A stretch of 64,000 bases of DNA, taken from contig NZ_CABVHK010000007.1 in assembly GCF_902497785.1 (NCBI RefSeq), positions 242,358-306,357 of the forward strand. Reading direction: 5' to 3'. Source of the DNA: Pseudomonas fluorescens. Its GTDB lineage: Bacteria; Pseudomonadota; Gammaproteobacteria; Pseudomonadales; Pseudomonadaceae. Each line of letters begins with the position of its first letter. Positions within the stretch are counted from its first letter, which is position 1. A model generated the notes under the pieces. It made no database searches and was not told where the DNA came from. It worked only from the letters and a program-made list of their open reading frames with translations. A program made the position numbers and the translations under genes. Below, one piece after another: positions 36,149 through 44,574 of the stretch.

Positions 36149-37540
36149 ATGAATCTACCGCTGATTCTCAATTTGCTGGTATTCCTCGCCCTGCTCTTCG
36201 GTCTGGCGCAAACCCGCCACACGACGTGGAGCCTGGCGAAAAAAGTCCTGCTCGCGTTGGCGTTGGGTGTGGCGTTCGGGGTTGCGTTGCACACGATTTA
36301 CGGCGCCGGCAACCCGGTGCTGAAAGCCTCGATCGGCTGGTTCGATCTGGTGGGCAACGGTTACGTGCAGTTGCTGCAAATGATCGTGATCCCGCTGGTG
36401 TTCGCCTCGATCCTCAGCGCCGTGGCGCGTCTGCACAACGCTTCGTCGCTGGGCAAGATCAGCTTCCTGACCATCGGCACGCTGCTGTTCACCACCGCCA
36501 TCGCGGCGTTGATCGGCATCGGTTTGACCAATCTGTTCGGCCTGACCGCTGAAGGCCTGGTCGCCGGCACGCAGGAAATGGCCCGCCTGCAAACCATTCA
36601 GAACGACTACGCGGGCAAGGTCGCCGACCTGAATGTGCCGCAGTTGTTGCTGTCGTTCATCCCGCAGAACCCGTTCGCCGATCTTGCGCGGGCCAAGCCG
36701 ACGTCGATCATCAGCGTAGTGATTTTCGCGGCGTTTCTCGGCGTCGCTGCGTTGCAGCTGCTGAAAGACGATGTCGAAAAAGGTCAGAAAGTCATCAACG
36801 CCATCGACACCCTGCAAGCCTGGGTCATGCGTCTGGTGCGTCTGGTGATGAAGCTGACCCCTTACGGCGTGTTGGCGCTAATGACCAAAGTGGTCGCCGG
36901 CTCCAACCTGCAAGACATCATCAAGCTCGGTAGTTTTGTGGTGGTTTCCTACATCGGCCTGGGGCTGATGTTTGTGGTCCATGGCGTGCTGGTGTCCGCC
37001 GCCGGGATCAACCCGCTGCGTTTCTTCCGCAAGATCTGGCCGGTGTTGACCTTCGCGTTCACCAGCCGCTCCAGCGCAGCGACGATTCCGTTAAGCATCG
37101 AAGCGCAGACCAGCCGTCTGGGTATTCCACAATCCATCGCCAGCTTCGCCGCGTCGTTCGGCGCGACCATTGGCCAGAACGGCTGTGCCGGTTTGTACCC
37201 GGCGATGTTGGCGGTCATGGTGGCGCCGACCGTGGGCATCAACCCGCTGGACCCGCTGTGGATCGCGACGCTGGTGGCGATCGTGACCCTGAGCTCGGCC
37301 GGTGTGGCGGGCGTTGGCGGTGGCGCGACGTTCGCGGCGCTGATCGTGTTGCCGGCGATGGGGTTGCCGGTGTCACTGGTGGCGTTGCTGATTTCGGTAG
37401 AACCGCTGATTGATATGGGGCGCACGGCGTTGAACGTGAGCGGTTCGATCACGGCCGGCGCGATTACCAGCCAGATCATGCAGCAGACGGATAAAGACTT
37501 GCTGGATGCGCATGAGCATTCGGCGTTGGCTCACGCGTAG
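36149..37540 (+). CDS. tcyP: L-cystine symporter
   Basis: A 463-residue member of the dicarboxylate/amino acid:cation symporter family with about nine hydrophobic segments. It begins [20 protein letters not shown] and keeps [32 protein letters not shown] (the serine-rich hairpin), [16 protein letters not shown] and the C-terminal [12 protein letters not shown]. Length and sequence recall E. coli TcyP/YdjN, a cystine importer, very closely. I start at the ATG at 36149 after GGAGTTCC. The TAG stop lies inside the following REP. Confidence 0.92.
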   Translation: MNLPLILNLLVFLALLFGLAQTRHTTWSLAKKVLLALALGVAFGVALHTIYGAGNPVLKASIGWFDLVGNGYVQLLQMIVIPLVFASILSAVARLHNASSLGKISFLTIGTLLFTTAIAALIGIGLTNLFGLTAEGLVAGTQEMARLQTIQNDYAGKVADLNVPQLLLSFIPQNPFADLARAKPTSIISVVIFAAFLGVAALQLLKDDVEKGQKVINAIDTLQAWVMRLVRLVMKLTPYGVLALMTKVVAGSNLQDIIKLGSFVVVSYIGLGLMFVVHGVLVSAAGINPLRFFRKIWPVLTFAFTSRSSAATIPLSIEAQTSRLGIPQSIASFAASFGATIGQNGCAGLYPAMLAVMVAPTVGINPLDPLWIATLVAIVTLSSAGVAGVGGGATFAALIVLPAMGLPVSLVALLISVEPLIDMGRTALNVSGSITAGAITSQIMQQTDKDLLDAHEHSALAHA

Positions 37541-37655
37541 GAGCTGCCGCAGGCTGCGATCTTTTCGCGGCCCGGAAAATCAAAAGATCGCAGGCTTCGC
37601 CAGCTCCTACAGGGTGTACTCCGACCGTAGGAGCTGCCGCAGGCTGCGATCTTTT
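37536..37655. repeat. Class A REP cluster of three units
   Basis: Three class A REPs in the order forward, inverted, forward between convergent tcyP and folA. The first supplies the TAG stop of tcyP, and the last ends within the folA stop codon (TTA at 37654-37656), so both genes are trimmed to the edge of the element. Confidence 0.88.
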
Positions 37656-38166
37656 AAGCCTTCTCCCAAACCTCAAAGTTGTAAGCCGGTTTATCGCCTT
37701 CCGCCGGATTCGGGGTGTTAGACACCAACTTCCACTGCCCCAAATCAAACGCCGGAAACCACGCATCCCCTTCCGGGCTCAACGCCACACGGGTCAAATA
37801 CAACCGGTCCGCCTGCGCCAACCCTTGCGCATACAACTGCGCGCCGCCAATCAGCATCAGCTCATCGACGCCCTGCGCCTTCGCCCATTCTTCGGCGCGA
37901 GCCACGGCGGCCTCCAGCGATGAATAAACCTCGGCACCTTCGAGCACCAGGTCCGCCTGACGGCTGACCACGATGTTCAACCGGCCCGGCAGCGGACGAC
38001 CAAGAGAATCCCAGGTCTTGCGCCCCATGATGATCGGCTTGCCGAGCGTCGTGGCCTTGAAGTATTTGAAGTCCCCCGGCAGGTGCCAGGGCATGCTGTT
38101 GTCGACGCCGATCACACGGTTTTCACCGAGGGCTGCGATCAGGCTGAGAGGGAGTGATTTAGTCAT
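37654..38166 (-). CDS. folA: Dihydrofolate reductase
   Basis: A 170-residue dihydrofolate reductase that regenerates tetrahydrofolate with NADPH. It begins MTKSLPLSLIAALGENRVIG; the folate-site MPWHLPGDFKYFK (with the conserved acidic residue in the first motif), the cofactor-binding GRKTWDSLGRPLPGRLN, and LMLIGGAQLYAQGL are present. The ATG at 38164-38166 gives the usual length; an upstream in-frame start would add 17 residues not seen in the family. Thymidylate synthase (thyA), its functional partner, is 13 kb away. Confidence 0.95.
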   Translation of the reverse strand: MTKSLPLSLIAALGENRVIGVDNSMPWHLPGDFKYFKATTLGKPIIMGRKTWDSLGRPLPGRLNIVVSRQADLVLEGAEVYSSLEAAVARAEEWAKAQGVDELMLIGGAQLYAQGLAQADRLYLTRVALSPEGDAWFPAFDLGQWKLVSNTPNPAEGDKPAYNFEVWEKA

Positions 38167-38265
38167 GCCGGCGAGGATACCAGAGGCTCGGCTTCTCGCA
38201 ACGCAGCCCCCCGACAAGCGCGACAGCGGTTATGCTCACAGCTCATTTAAGCGACGGGATGCCGC

Positions 38266-39636
38266 GTGACTGAACTGAATACCCTCTGGCTCACGGAAAC
38301 CATTCGCCAGCGTGAAGAACACGCCGGCCCTCTGGATGATCTGGAAGCCAACCGACTGGCCCGCACGGCGGGCGGCGATCTGCCGACACGGATTCAACGC
38401 CGCGCCTTGTGGCTGGCCGAACGTGATGGTTTGAGCGATGCCCTCGGGCATTGGCTGCAAGGTGCGCGACTGGCGCTGCTCGTCATGGCAGTGCTGGCCG
38501 TGGTCAGCGGCGCCGGTCTGGCATTTGCCGCCATGGGCGACGGACAAACCCCGGTCAATGTGTTCTGGGCGCTGGGCAGTCTGCTCGGGCTGAACCTGAT
38601 TCTGCTGCTGAGCTGGGCACTGGGCCTGGTGTTTGCCGGCGAGCATGGCGCCACATTGGGACGCCTGTGGTTGTGGCTCAGCGAAAAACTCGCCCGCGAC
38701 GCCAAAGCCGCGCAACTGGCGCCGGCCCTGCTGTTGTTGCTGCAACGAAAGAAGCTCAATCGCTGGGCGCTCGGCGGGCTGGTCAATGGTTTGTGGCTGC
38801 TGGCGATGCTCAGCGCGCTGGTCATTCTGCTGATGCTGATGGCGACCCGGCGTTACGGCTTCGTCTGGGAAACCACCTTGCTCAGCGCCGACACCTTTGT
38901 CGCCATGACCCACTCGCTGGGCGCCCTGCCCGCCTTGCTGGGATTCAACGTGCCCACCGTGGAGATGATCCGCGCCAGTGGCGATGCCGCGCTGAACATC
39001 GAAAGCGCCCGTCAGGCCTGGGCGACGTGGCTGGTCGGCGTGCTGGTGGTTTACGGGATTGTGCCGCGCCTGCTCCTGGCGCTGTTCTGCCTGTGGCGCT
39101 GGAACCGCGGCCGCGCCACCCTGCGTCTGGATCTGAACCTGCCCGGCTACGCGCAACTGCGCGAACGCCTGATGCCCACCAGCGAACGCCTGGGCATCAG
39201 CGATGCCGCGCCGGAGCAACTGCATCGCGTCGAAAGCAGCGTCAGTGACCTGCAAAGCGACGGCGCATTGCTGGTGGCCATCGAGCTAGACGATCAACGC
39301 CCATGGCCGCCGCCACTGCCGACATCCGTGAGCGACGCCGGCATTCTCGACAGTCGCGAATCGCGCAACAAACTCCTCGAACAGCTCAGCCGTTTTCCCC
39401 CGGCGCGTCTGGCCATCGCTTGCGATCCGCGACGCTCGCCGGATCGCGGCAGCCTTGCGCTGATCGCCGAACTGGCGCGCAACGCCAGCGCCACCCGCGT
39501 CTGGTTGCTGCAAGCGCCGCCCGGCGAAGCGCTGGACGCCGAGCGCCTCGGCGACTGGCACGTGGCGCTGCAACAACTTGAACTGCCATTCGCTGATTGC
39601 GCGCCGCTGAACTGGCTGGAGACCGGCCATGACTAA
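38266..39636 (+). CDS. DUF2868 membrane protein
   Basis: A 456-residue protein of the DUF2868 family. Four hydrophobic stretches are visible (about residues 65-87, 100-122, 175-197 and 250-275), and the C-terminal 180 residues look cytoplasmic with an alternating beta/helix pattern (LLVAIELDD...). It starts with GTG (VTELNTLWLTETI), 99 bases after the folA start on the other strand. It overlaps the next gene, a DUF3482 GTPase, by 8 bases. I see no catalytic motif. The pair probably works together at the inner membrane, role unknown. Confidence 0.85.
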   Translation: MTELNTLWLTETIRQREEHAGPLDDLEANRLARTAGGDLPTRIQRRALWLAERDGLSDALGHWLQGARLALLVMAVLAVVSGAGLAFAAMGDGQTPVNVFWALGSLLGLNLILLLSWALGLVFAGEHGATLGRLWLWLSEKLARDAKAAQLAPALLLLLQRKKLNRWALGGLVNGLWLLAMLSALVILLMLMATRRYGFVWETTLLSADTFVAMTHSLGALPALLGFNVPTVEMIRASGDAALNIESARQAWATWLVGVLVVYGIVPRLLLALFCLWRWNRGRATLRLDLNLPGYAQLRERLMPTSERLGISDAAPEQLHRVESSVSDLQSDGALLVAIELDDQRPWPPPLPTSVSDAGILDSRESRNKLLEQLSRFPPARLAIACDPRRSPDRGSLALIAELARNASATRVWLLQAPPGEALDAERLGDWHVALQQLELPFADCAPLNWLETGHD

Positions 39637-41005
39637 ACCGTGGAAACCGCCGTTGAAGCTTGCCGTGGTCGGCCACACGAATGTCGGCAAAACCTCGTTG
39701 CTGCGCACACTGACGCGGGATGTCGGGTTCGGTGAAGTCTCCCACCGCCCCAGCACCACCCGGCACGTCGAGGGTGCGCGGTTGTCGGTGGACGGCGAGC
39801 CGTTGCTCGACCTGTTCGACACGCCGGGGCTGGAAGACGCCATCGCCCTGCTCGACTATCTCGAACGCCTGGAGCGCCCTGGCGAACGCCTCGACGGCCC
39901 GGCGCGACTGGCGCGATTCCTTGAGGGCAGCGAGGCGCGGCAGCGTTTCGAACAGGAAGCCAAGGTGCTGCGGCAACTGCTCACCTGCGACGCCGGCCTC
40001 TACGTGATCGACGCCCGCGAGCCGGTGCTGGCCAAGTACCGCGACGAACTGGAAGTGCTGGCCAGCTGCGGCAAACCGTTGCTGCCGGTGCTGAATTTCG
40101 TCAGCAGCGCCCACCACCGCGAACCGGATTGGCGTGAAGCGCTGGCGCGGCTGGGCCTGCATGCGCTGGTGCGTTTCGACAGCGTTGCACCACCCGAGGA
40201 TGGTGAGCGCCGTCTGTACGAAAGCCTCGCGCTGCTACTGGAAAACGCCCGCGAGCAACTGGAGCGCCTGATCGCTGATCAGCAGGCTCAGCGTGTGGCC
40301 CGCCAACAAAGTGCGGCGCGGTTGATTGCCGAGTTGTTGATCGATTGCGCGGCTTGCCGGCGTAGCGTGGTCAGCGAGGCCGAGCAAGAACAGCAGGCCA
40401 TCAGCGAACTGCGCAAAGCGGTCCGCCAACGCGAGCAACGTTGCGTCGAAGCCCTGCTCACGCTTTACGCCTTTCGCCCGCAAGATGCAGCGGCCAGTGA
40501 TCTGCCGCTGCTCGATGGCCGTTGGGGCGACGACCTGTTCAACCCGGAAACCCTCAAGCAACTGGGCGTGCGGGTCGGTGGCGGTATCGCGGCCGGCGCG
40601 GCCGCCGGGGCCGGAGTAGATTTGCTGGTCGGCGGCCTGACCCTCGGCGCGGCAGCACTCGCCGGCGCCATTGCGGGCGGCGCCCTGCAAACTGCCCGCA
40701 GTTATGGCAGCCGGTTACTGGGCAAGATCAAGGGTCAGCGAGAGTTGACGGTGGATGACAGCGTGTTGCGCCTTTTGGCGTTGCGCCAGCGGCAGTTGCT
40801 ACAGGCACTGAATGCGCGGGGGCACGCGGCGATGGACAGCATCAAAGTCTCCACCCCTCAGGACAAGACCTGGCGCGAAGGCAAGTTGCCCGAAGCGTTG
40901 AACAAGGCTCGGGCGCATCCGCAATGGTCGTCGCTGAATCCGCATCCGAAGTTGAATCAGCCGGAGCGGCAGGAGCAGGTTGAGGTGTTGGCGAAGCAGC
41001 TGTGA
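39629..41005 (+). CDS. DUF3482 GTPase-domain protein
   Basis: A 458-residue protein with an N-terminal small GTPase domain: G1 is VVGHTNVGKTSLL (residues about 13-24), a TTR switch region with STTRHVEGA, and G3 DTPGLEDAIALL. The G4 position reads PVLNFVSSAH rather than NKxD, so guanine recognition may differ. The middle is helical and charged; about residues 310-350 form a glycine- and alanine-rich hydrophobic stretch, GVRVGGGIAAGAAAGAGVDLL, able to insert in or lie on membrane. It belongs to DUF3482 and is translationally coupled with the DUF2868 gene. Function unknown. Confidence 0.87.
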   Translation: MTKPWKPPLKLAVVGHTNVGKTSLLRTLTRDVGFGEVSHRPSTTRHVEGARLSVDGEPLLDLFDTPGLEDAIALLDYLERLERPGERLDGPARLARFLEGSEARQRFEQEAKVLRQLLTCDAGLYVIDAREPVLAKYRDELEVLASCGKPLLPVLNFVSSAHHREPDWREALARLGLHALVRFDSVAPPEDGERRLYESLALLLENAREQLERLIADQQAQRVARQQSAARLIAELLIDCAACRRSVVSEAEQEQQAISELRKAVRQREQRCVEALLTLYAFRPQDAAASDLPLLDGRWGDDLFNPETLKQLGVRVGGGIAAGAAAGAGVDLLVGGLTLGAAALAGAIAGGALQTARSYGSRLLGKIKGQRELTVDDSVLRLLALRQRQLLQALNARGHAAMDSIKVSTPQDKTWREGKLPEALNKARAHPQWSSLNPHPKLNQPERQEQVEVLAKQL

Positions 41006-41030
41006 TTTTTGGGGTGTCTGCACCGACCCC

Positions 41031-41098
41031 TTCGCGAGCAGGCTCGCTCCCACAAGGAGTACACATTCCCCTGTGGGAGCGAGCCTGCTCCGGGCGGC
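41031..41098. repeat. REP pair, class B variant
   Basis: Inverted GAGCAGGCTCGCTCCCAC and GTGGGAGCGAGCCTGCTC in the convergent gap between the DUF3482 gene and the small protein gene on the minus strand. Confidence 0.87.
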
Positions 41099-41137
41099 GT
41101 TCCGACGAAGGCCGCAACTCGGTCTCGAGCAAGATCG

Positions 41138-41560
41138 CTACCAACGAACTTTCAAAAAATGCTTCACCAATGCTGTGATGCGACTCCGGTCCGTCCGATC
41201 CGCCCGCCCGTCGTTGTCCACATCCGAGCTCAATACCACGTCCAGCCCGCCATCATTATCAAGATCGTGAACGGCGGCTTTGTAGCTGATCACCTGCCCG
41301 TCATGAAAATGCAGCCGCACCGATTCAGGCGTGCCGTCAGCAGAGGGATTCAGCGAGAAGATGCGCAAGTGCCGCTCTTCATCTTCCCCACTGTTGAACC
41401 ATGCGCATTTCAGATAGGTTTTGCTGAACGAGTTGAGCCGCCGTCTATCCGCAGCGGTCGCTTTGCGTTGCAACTGGTGATCCTGGTAAAACTCGAAATG
41501 AACGGTATCCGCCGCTCCCCGATCACTTCGATCCTGTGCAATCACTTTCAAATAACGCAT
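41138..41560 (-). CDS. Small EF-hand/dockerin-like protein
   Basis: A 140-residue protein of unknown function starting MRYLKVIAQDRSD. Near residues 95-120 it has two acidic loops of the DxDxDG type, DLDNDGGLDVV and DVDNDGRADRTDRSRI, like the calcium loops of dockerin or FG-GAP proteins. There is no signal peptide, and the sequence upstream of the chosen ATG (possible start at 41611) is basic and unlike a leader. It lies 85 bases downstream of the PhnZ-like gene in the same direction. Whether it belongs to the phosphonate locus is open. Confidence 0.65.
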   Translation of the reverse strand: MRYLKVIAQDRSDRGAADTVHFEFYQDHQLQRKATAADRRRLNSFSKTYLKCAWFNSGEDEERHLRIFSLNPSADGTPESVRLHFHDGQVISYKAAVHDLDNDGGLDVVLSSDVDNDGRADRTDRSRITALVKHFLKVRW

Positions 41561-41645
41561 CCGTGCGCTTCCTCGGGAAAAGCGCAGCCTGGCGGAACGC
41601 CGCGAGGTCATCCATGCACCGATTCCCTATTGCCTGTGAGACAAC

Positions 41646-42212
41646 TCAACGCACCACGCCGGACAAGACCTTCGCCGCCTTGCGCTTCAACACCTCGAGG
41701 TCAATCACCGGCACCGACATTTCCTTGGCCAGTTCATCCCACTGGCGCATGCGCAAACTGACGGCGCACAACGGATCCTGCTCGAAGGCCCGGGCTTCTT
41801 CAGCGGTCATCACGCCGCCCTGATAGTCCAGGGTCCGGCGGCTGGCTTCGCTCAAGCGCTCGTAGTACCCCGGCTCTTTGAGTGTCAGATAACGCTTGGC
41901 TTGCACGTGGTATTCCACCAGCCGCGCCAGGCGTTCGCTGAACCCTGCACGACGCAAGTAATCGGCACCCAGCCGCTCGTGGCTGACCACTCCGAAACCG
42001 CCCATGTTCTCGGCGCTCTCGGCGCAGATATGCCCGATGTCGTGAAAAAACGCGGCCAACACCACTTCGTCATCGAAGCCTTCCGCCATGGCCAGTTCGG
42101 CAGCCTGGGACATGTGCTCGATCTGCGACACCGGCTCGCCGATGTAGTCGCTGTCGCCAAAGCGTTCGTACAAACCGAACACCTTGTCGATCACTTGCGC
42201 ATTACGGTCCAT
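41646..42212 (-). CDS. PhnZ-like HD-domain phosphonate oxygenase
   Basis: A 188-residue HD-domain protein of the group found in phosphonate-degradation operons. It shows DSDYIGEPVSQIEHMSQAAELA, whose Tyr23 and Glu26 match the YxxE pair I recall as gate residues in PhnZ, then FFHDIGHIC, an outer histidine region (GVVSHERLGADYL), VEYHVQAKRYL and LDYQGGVM. PhnZ oxidatively cleaves (R)-2-amino-1-hydroxyethylphosphonate to glycine and phosphate at a diiron site. Its ATG overlaps the FAD oxidoreductase stop by one base, so translation is coupled. Substrate here is inferred from context. Confidence 0.82.
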   Translation of the reverse strand: MDRNAQVIDKVFGLYERFGDSDYIGEPVSQIEHMSQAAELAMAEGFDDEVVLAAFFHDIGHICAESAENMGGFGVVSHERLGADYLRRAGFSERLARLVEYHVQAKRYLTLKEPGYYERLSEASRRTLDYQGGVMTAEEARAFEQDPLCAVSLRMRQWDELAKEMSVPVIDLEVLKRKAAKVLSGVVR

Positions 42213-43345
42213 CAGATTTCTCCCAACACAGTGGCGACGTTGCGTTCGGCCATCGCCGGCCCGACGCTCATGCCGACGCCGGTGTGCATCAGCGCCACGC
42301 TCACGCCCGGCATCGGTCGCAGGAACGAAAACGGTCCCGGCCCACGGGAACCATAGACGCCCTGCCAGCGTTCGACCACTTGCACCTTGCAGCCCAGCGT
42401 CTGCTCGGCCAGTTCAAGCATCCAGGTGTCCACCTGCTCGGCGTTGAACGGCGAAGGGTCGCTGCCGTAGTGGTGGGAGTCACCGATGATCAATTCGTCG
42501 TGAGGCGTCGGGCTGATCAGCAGGTGGATGCCGTTTTCATCCAGGTGCGGTGTTTCGCGCAGAATGTGCGCCCGCACCGCCGCCGCTTCCGGCAGGTCGG
42601 CGAACGCGCCGTAGTGCACGCAACTCAACCCGGTGAGCAACGCATGTTGCAGGTTGAGATTGATCTGCGGACGGGCGCGGAGCATTTGCAGGCGGCAGAT
42701 TTGCGGGTTGAGTCCGGCGATCGATTCGGCGAGCAAGGTCTGATAATCATGGCCGGAGCACACGATGATTTGCCCGGCACTGAAGGTGCCGGCGGTGCTG
42801 TGCAAGCGGCCAGGCTCGATGTCACGCACGAGGGTGGAGAAGTGAAACTCGACGTTCATTTCGCGGTGCAGGTAATCGATCAGCGCCGGAATCGCTTCGC
42901 GCGAATACAGTTGTTGATCGTCCATGCCGTGCAACGCGGCGCGGTGATGGCGGAACTGGCCGCTGTACAAATCGCGCAACGCGGCGCCGCGCAGCAGGTC
43001 AACGCGGTAATCGTGCTCCACCGCCCGACCGGCGCAGAAGACCTCCAGCAAATGTTCTTCAGCTTCGGTGCGGGCGAACAGGTATGAGCCGTTGCGCTTG
43101 AGTTGCAGGCCGGCGAGTTGCGCCCATTGGCCCCAGATTTCGCGGCTGGCCTTGGCCAGTTCGAACATCGGGCCGGGTGGCTGGCCGGTGACCAGGGCTT
43201 GGCCGAAGTTGCGCACCGAGGCACCGAGCGGGGTTTCGCTGCGTTCGAAAACCGTGACTTTGAGACCGCGTTTGGCGGCGGCGTAGGCGTGGGACAAGCC
43301 GAGAATCCCGGCGCCTACGATGAGCATGTCGTTGGGGTGTGTCAT
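42212..43345 (-). CDS. FAD-dependent oxidoreductase of the phosphonate locus (TIGR03364 type)
   Basis: A 377-residue DAO-family flavoenzyme, start MLIVGAGILGLSHAYAAAKRG (FAD Rossmann motif), later RNFGQALVTGQPPG and a C-terminal GVYGSRGPGPFSF and PAMAERNVATVLGEI. It resembles the group called TIGR03364, found near Phn-HD proteins in aminoethylphosphonate loci. Like glycine/sarcosine oxidases it probably acts on a primary or secondary amine, for instance aminoethylphosphonate or an N-substituted form, but the reaction cannot be read from sequence. Translationally coupled to the PhnZ-like gene. Confidence 0.8.
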   Translation of the reverse strand: MTHPNDMLIVGAGILGLSHAYAAAKRGLKVTVFERSETPLGASVRNFGQALVTGQPPGPMFELAKASREIWGQWAQLAGLQLKRNGSYLFARTEAEEHLLEVFCAGRAVEHDYRVDLLRGAALRDLYSGQFRHHRAALHGMDDQQLYSREAIPALIDYLHREMNVEFHFSTLVRDIEPGRLHSTAGTFSAGQIIVCSGHDYQTLLAESIAGLNPQICRLQMLRARPQINLNLQHALLTGLSCVHYGAFADLPEAAAVRAHILRETPHLDENGIHLLISPTPHDELIIGDSHHYGSDPSPFNAEQVDTWMLELAEQTLGCKVQVVERWQGVYGSRGPGPFSFLRPMPGVSVALMHTGVGMSVGPAMAERNVATVLGEI

Positions 43346-43362
43346 GAAGTGATGTCCTGAGT

Positions 43363-43498
43363 TCTGTGGCGAGGGGATTTATCCCCGTCCGGCTGCGAAG
43401 CAGTCGTAAAACCATCGCACCGGGTCTGCCTGATGCACTTCGGGGGCAGGTTTAGGGCCGCTTCGCAGCCCAACGGGGATAAATCCCCTCACCACAGG
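43363..43498. repeat. REP pair, class C
   Basis: Inverted class C elements (GGGGATTTATCCCCGT and its complement, each followed or preceded by a GCTGCGAAGC-type motif) between the oxidoreductase gene and the transporter genes. A similar pair lies at 47503-47599, on the far side of the transporter. Confidence 0.85.
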
Positions 43499-43509
43499 CT
43501 GTGCATTGT

Positions 43510-44535
43510 TTACTTGGCAGCCACTTTCTCGGACTTACCGTCATAGCGCTTGCGCCATTCGGTCAGGATTTCATCGCGGTTCTTCGACGCCCAGGCAAAG
43601 TCGTTCTTGATCAGACGCTGCTCATAATCTGCCGGCAATTCGGTCTGTGGCTTGGCAATGCCCGGCTGCGCGAGCACCGCGAAGTTTTCTTTATAAAGCT
43701 CCATCGCCGCCGGGCTCGCCGAGAAGTCCGCGAGTTTTTTCGCCGCGTCTTCGTGAGGCGTGCCCTTGATCACCGCCGTTGCTTCAATCTCCCAGCCCAG
43801 GCCTTCCTTCGGCAGGATGATGTCCAGCGGTGCGCCCTGGCGCTTCAACTGAACGGCCGGGTATTCGAAGGAAATGCCAATCGGGAACTCACCCGACGCC
43901 GCCAGTTTGCAAGGCTTGGAACCGGAGTGAACGTACTGCCCGATGTTCTGGTGCAGGTCGTCCATGTACTGCCAGCCCTGCTTCTCGCCGAAGGTTTGCA
44001 GCCAGGCGCTGACGTCGAGGAAACCGGTGCCGGACGAGGCCGGGTTCGGCATCACGATCTTGCCTTTGTATTCGGGTTTGGTCAGGTCTTGCCAGCTCAC
44101 GGGCTTGGTCAAACCCTGCTTCTCGGCTTCCACCGTGTTGAAGCAAATGGTCGCGGCCCACACGTCCATGCCGACCCAGGCTGGCGGGTTGGCGGTATCG
44201 CGGTAGTTGCCGCCGATTTTGCCAAGGTCTTTCGGCGCGTAGCTTTGCAGCATGCCTTGCTGATCGAGAATCGCCAGGCTCGATGCCGCCAGGCCCCAGA
44301 CCGCGTCAGCCTGCGGACGGGCTTTTTCCGCGAGCAGCTTGGCGGTGATGATGCCGGTAGAGTCACGCACCCATTTGATCTCGACGTCCGGGTTGGCCTT
44401 TTCGAAGGCGGCTTTGTAGGTCTTCAGTTGCTCGGCTTCGAGGGCGGTGTACACCGTCAACTCGGTGGTCGCCGCGAGGGCGTTCAGGCTGAAAGCGGTG
44501 AGGACAGCGGCGGCCAGGGCCAGGGGCTTGAACAT
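43510..44535 (-). CDS. Aminoethylphosphonate-type ABC transporter, substrate-binding protein
   Basis: A 341-residue periplasmic binding protein with a signal peptide (MFKPLALAAAVLTAF...LAA-TTEL, cut near residue 22). The mature part starts TTELTVYTALEAEQLKTY, the form of the iron/aminoethylphosphonate binding family that includes TIGR03261. The ATG at 44533-44535 follows AGGAAAAG; an upstream in-frame start would lack a leader. Downstream gene of the ABC operon, 40 bases after the permease stop. Ligand inferred from its neighbours. Confidence 0.83.
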   Translation of the reverse strand: MFKPLALAAAVLTAFSLNALAATTELTVYTALEAEQLKTYKAAFEKANPDVEIKWVRDSTGIITAKLLAEKARPQADAVWGLAASSLAILDQQGMLQSYAPKDLGKIGGNYRDTANPPAWVGMDVWAATICFNTVEAEKQGLTKPVSWQDLTKPEYKGKIVMPNPASSGTGFLDVSAWLQTFGEKQGWQYMDDLHQNIGQYVHSGSKPCKLAASGEFPIGISFEYPAVQLKRQGAPLDIILPKEGLGWEIEATAVIKGTPHEDAAKKLADFSASPAAMELYKENFAVLAQPGIAKPQTELPADYEQRLIKNDFAWASKNRDEILTEWRKRYDGKSEKVAAK

Positions 44536-44574
44536 GATCTTTTCCTGTTTGAGTTGAGGTGACGGGATGGGCAA

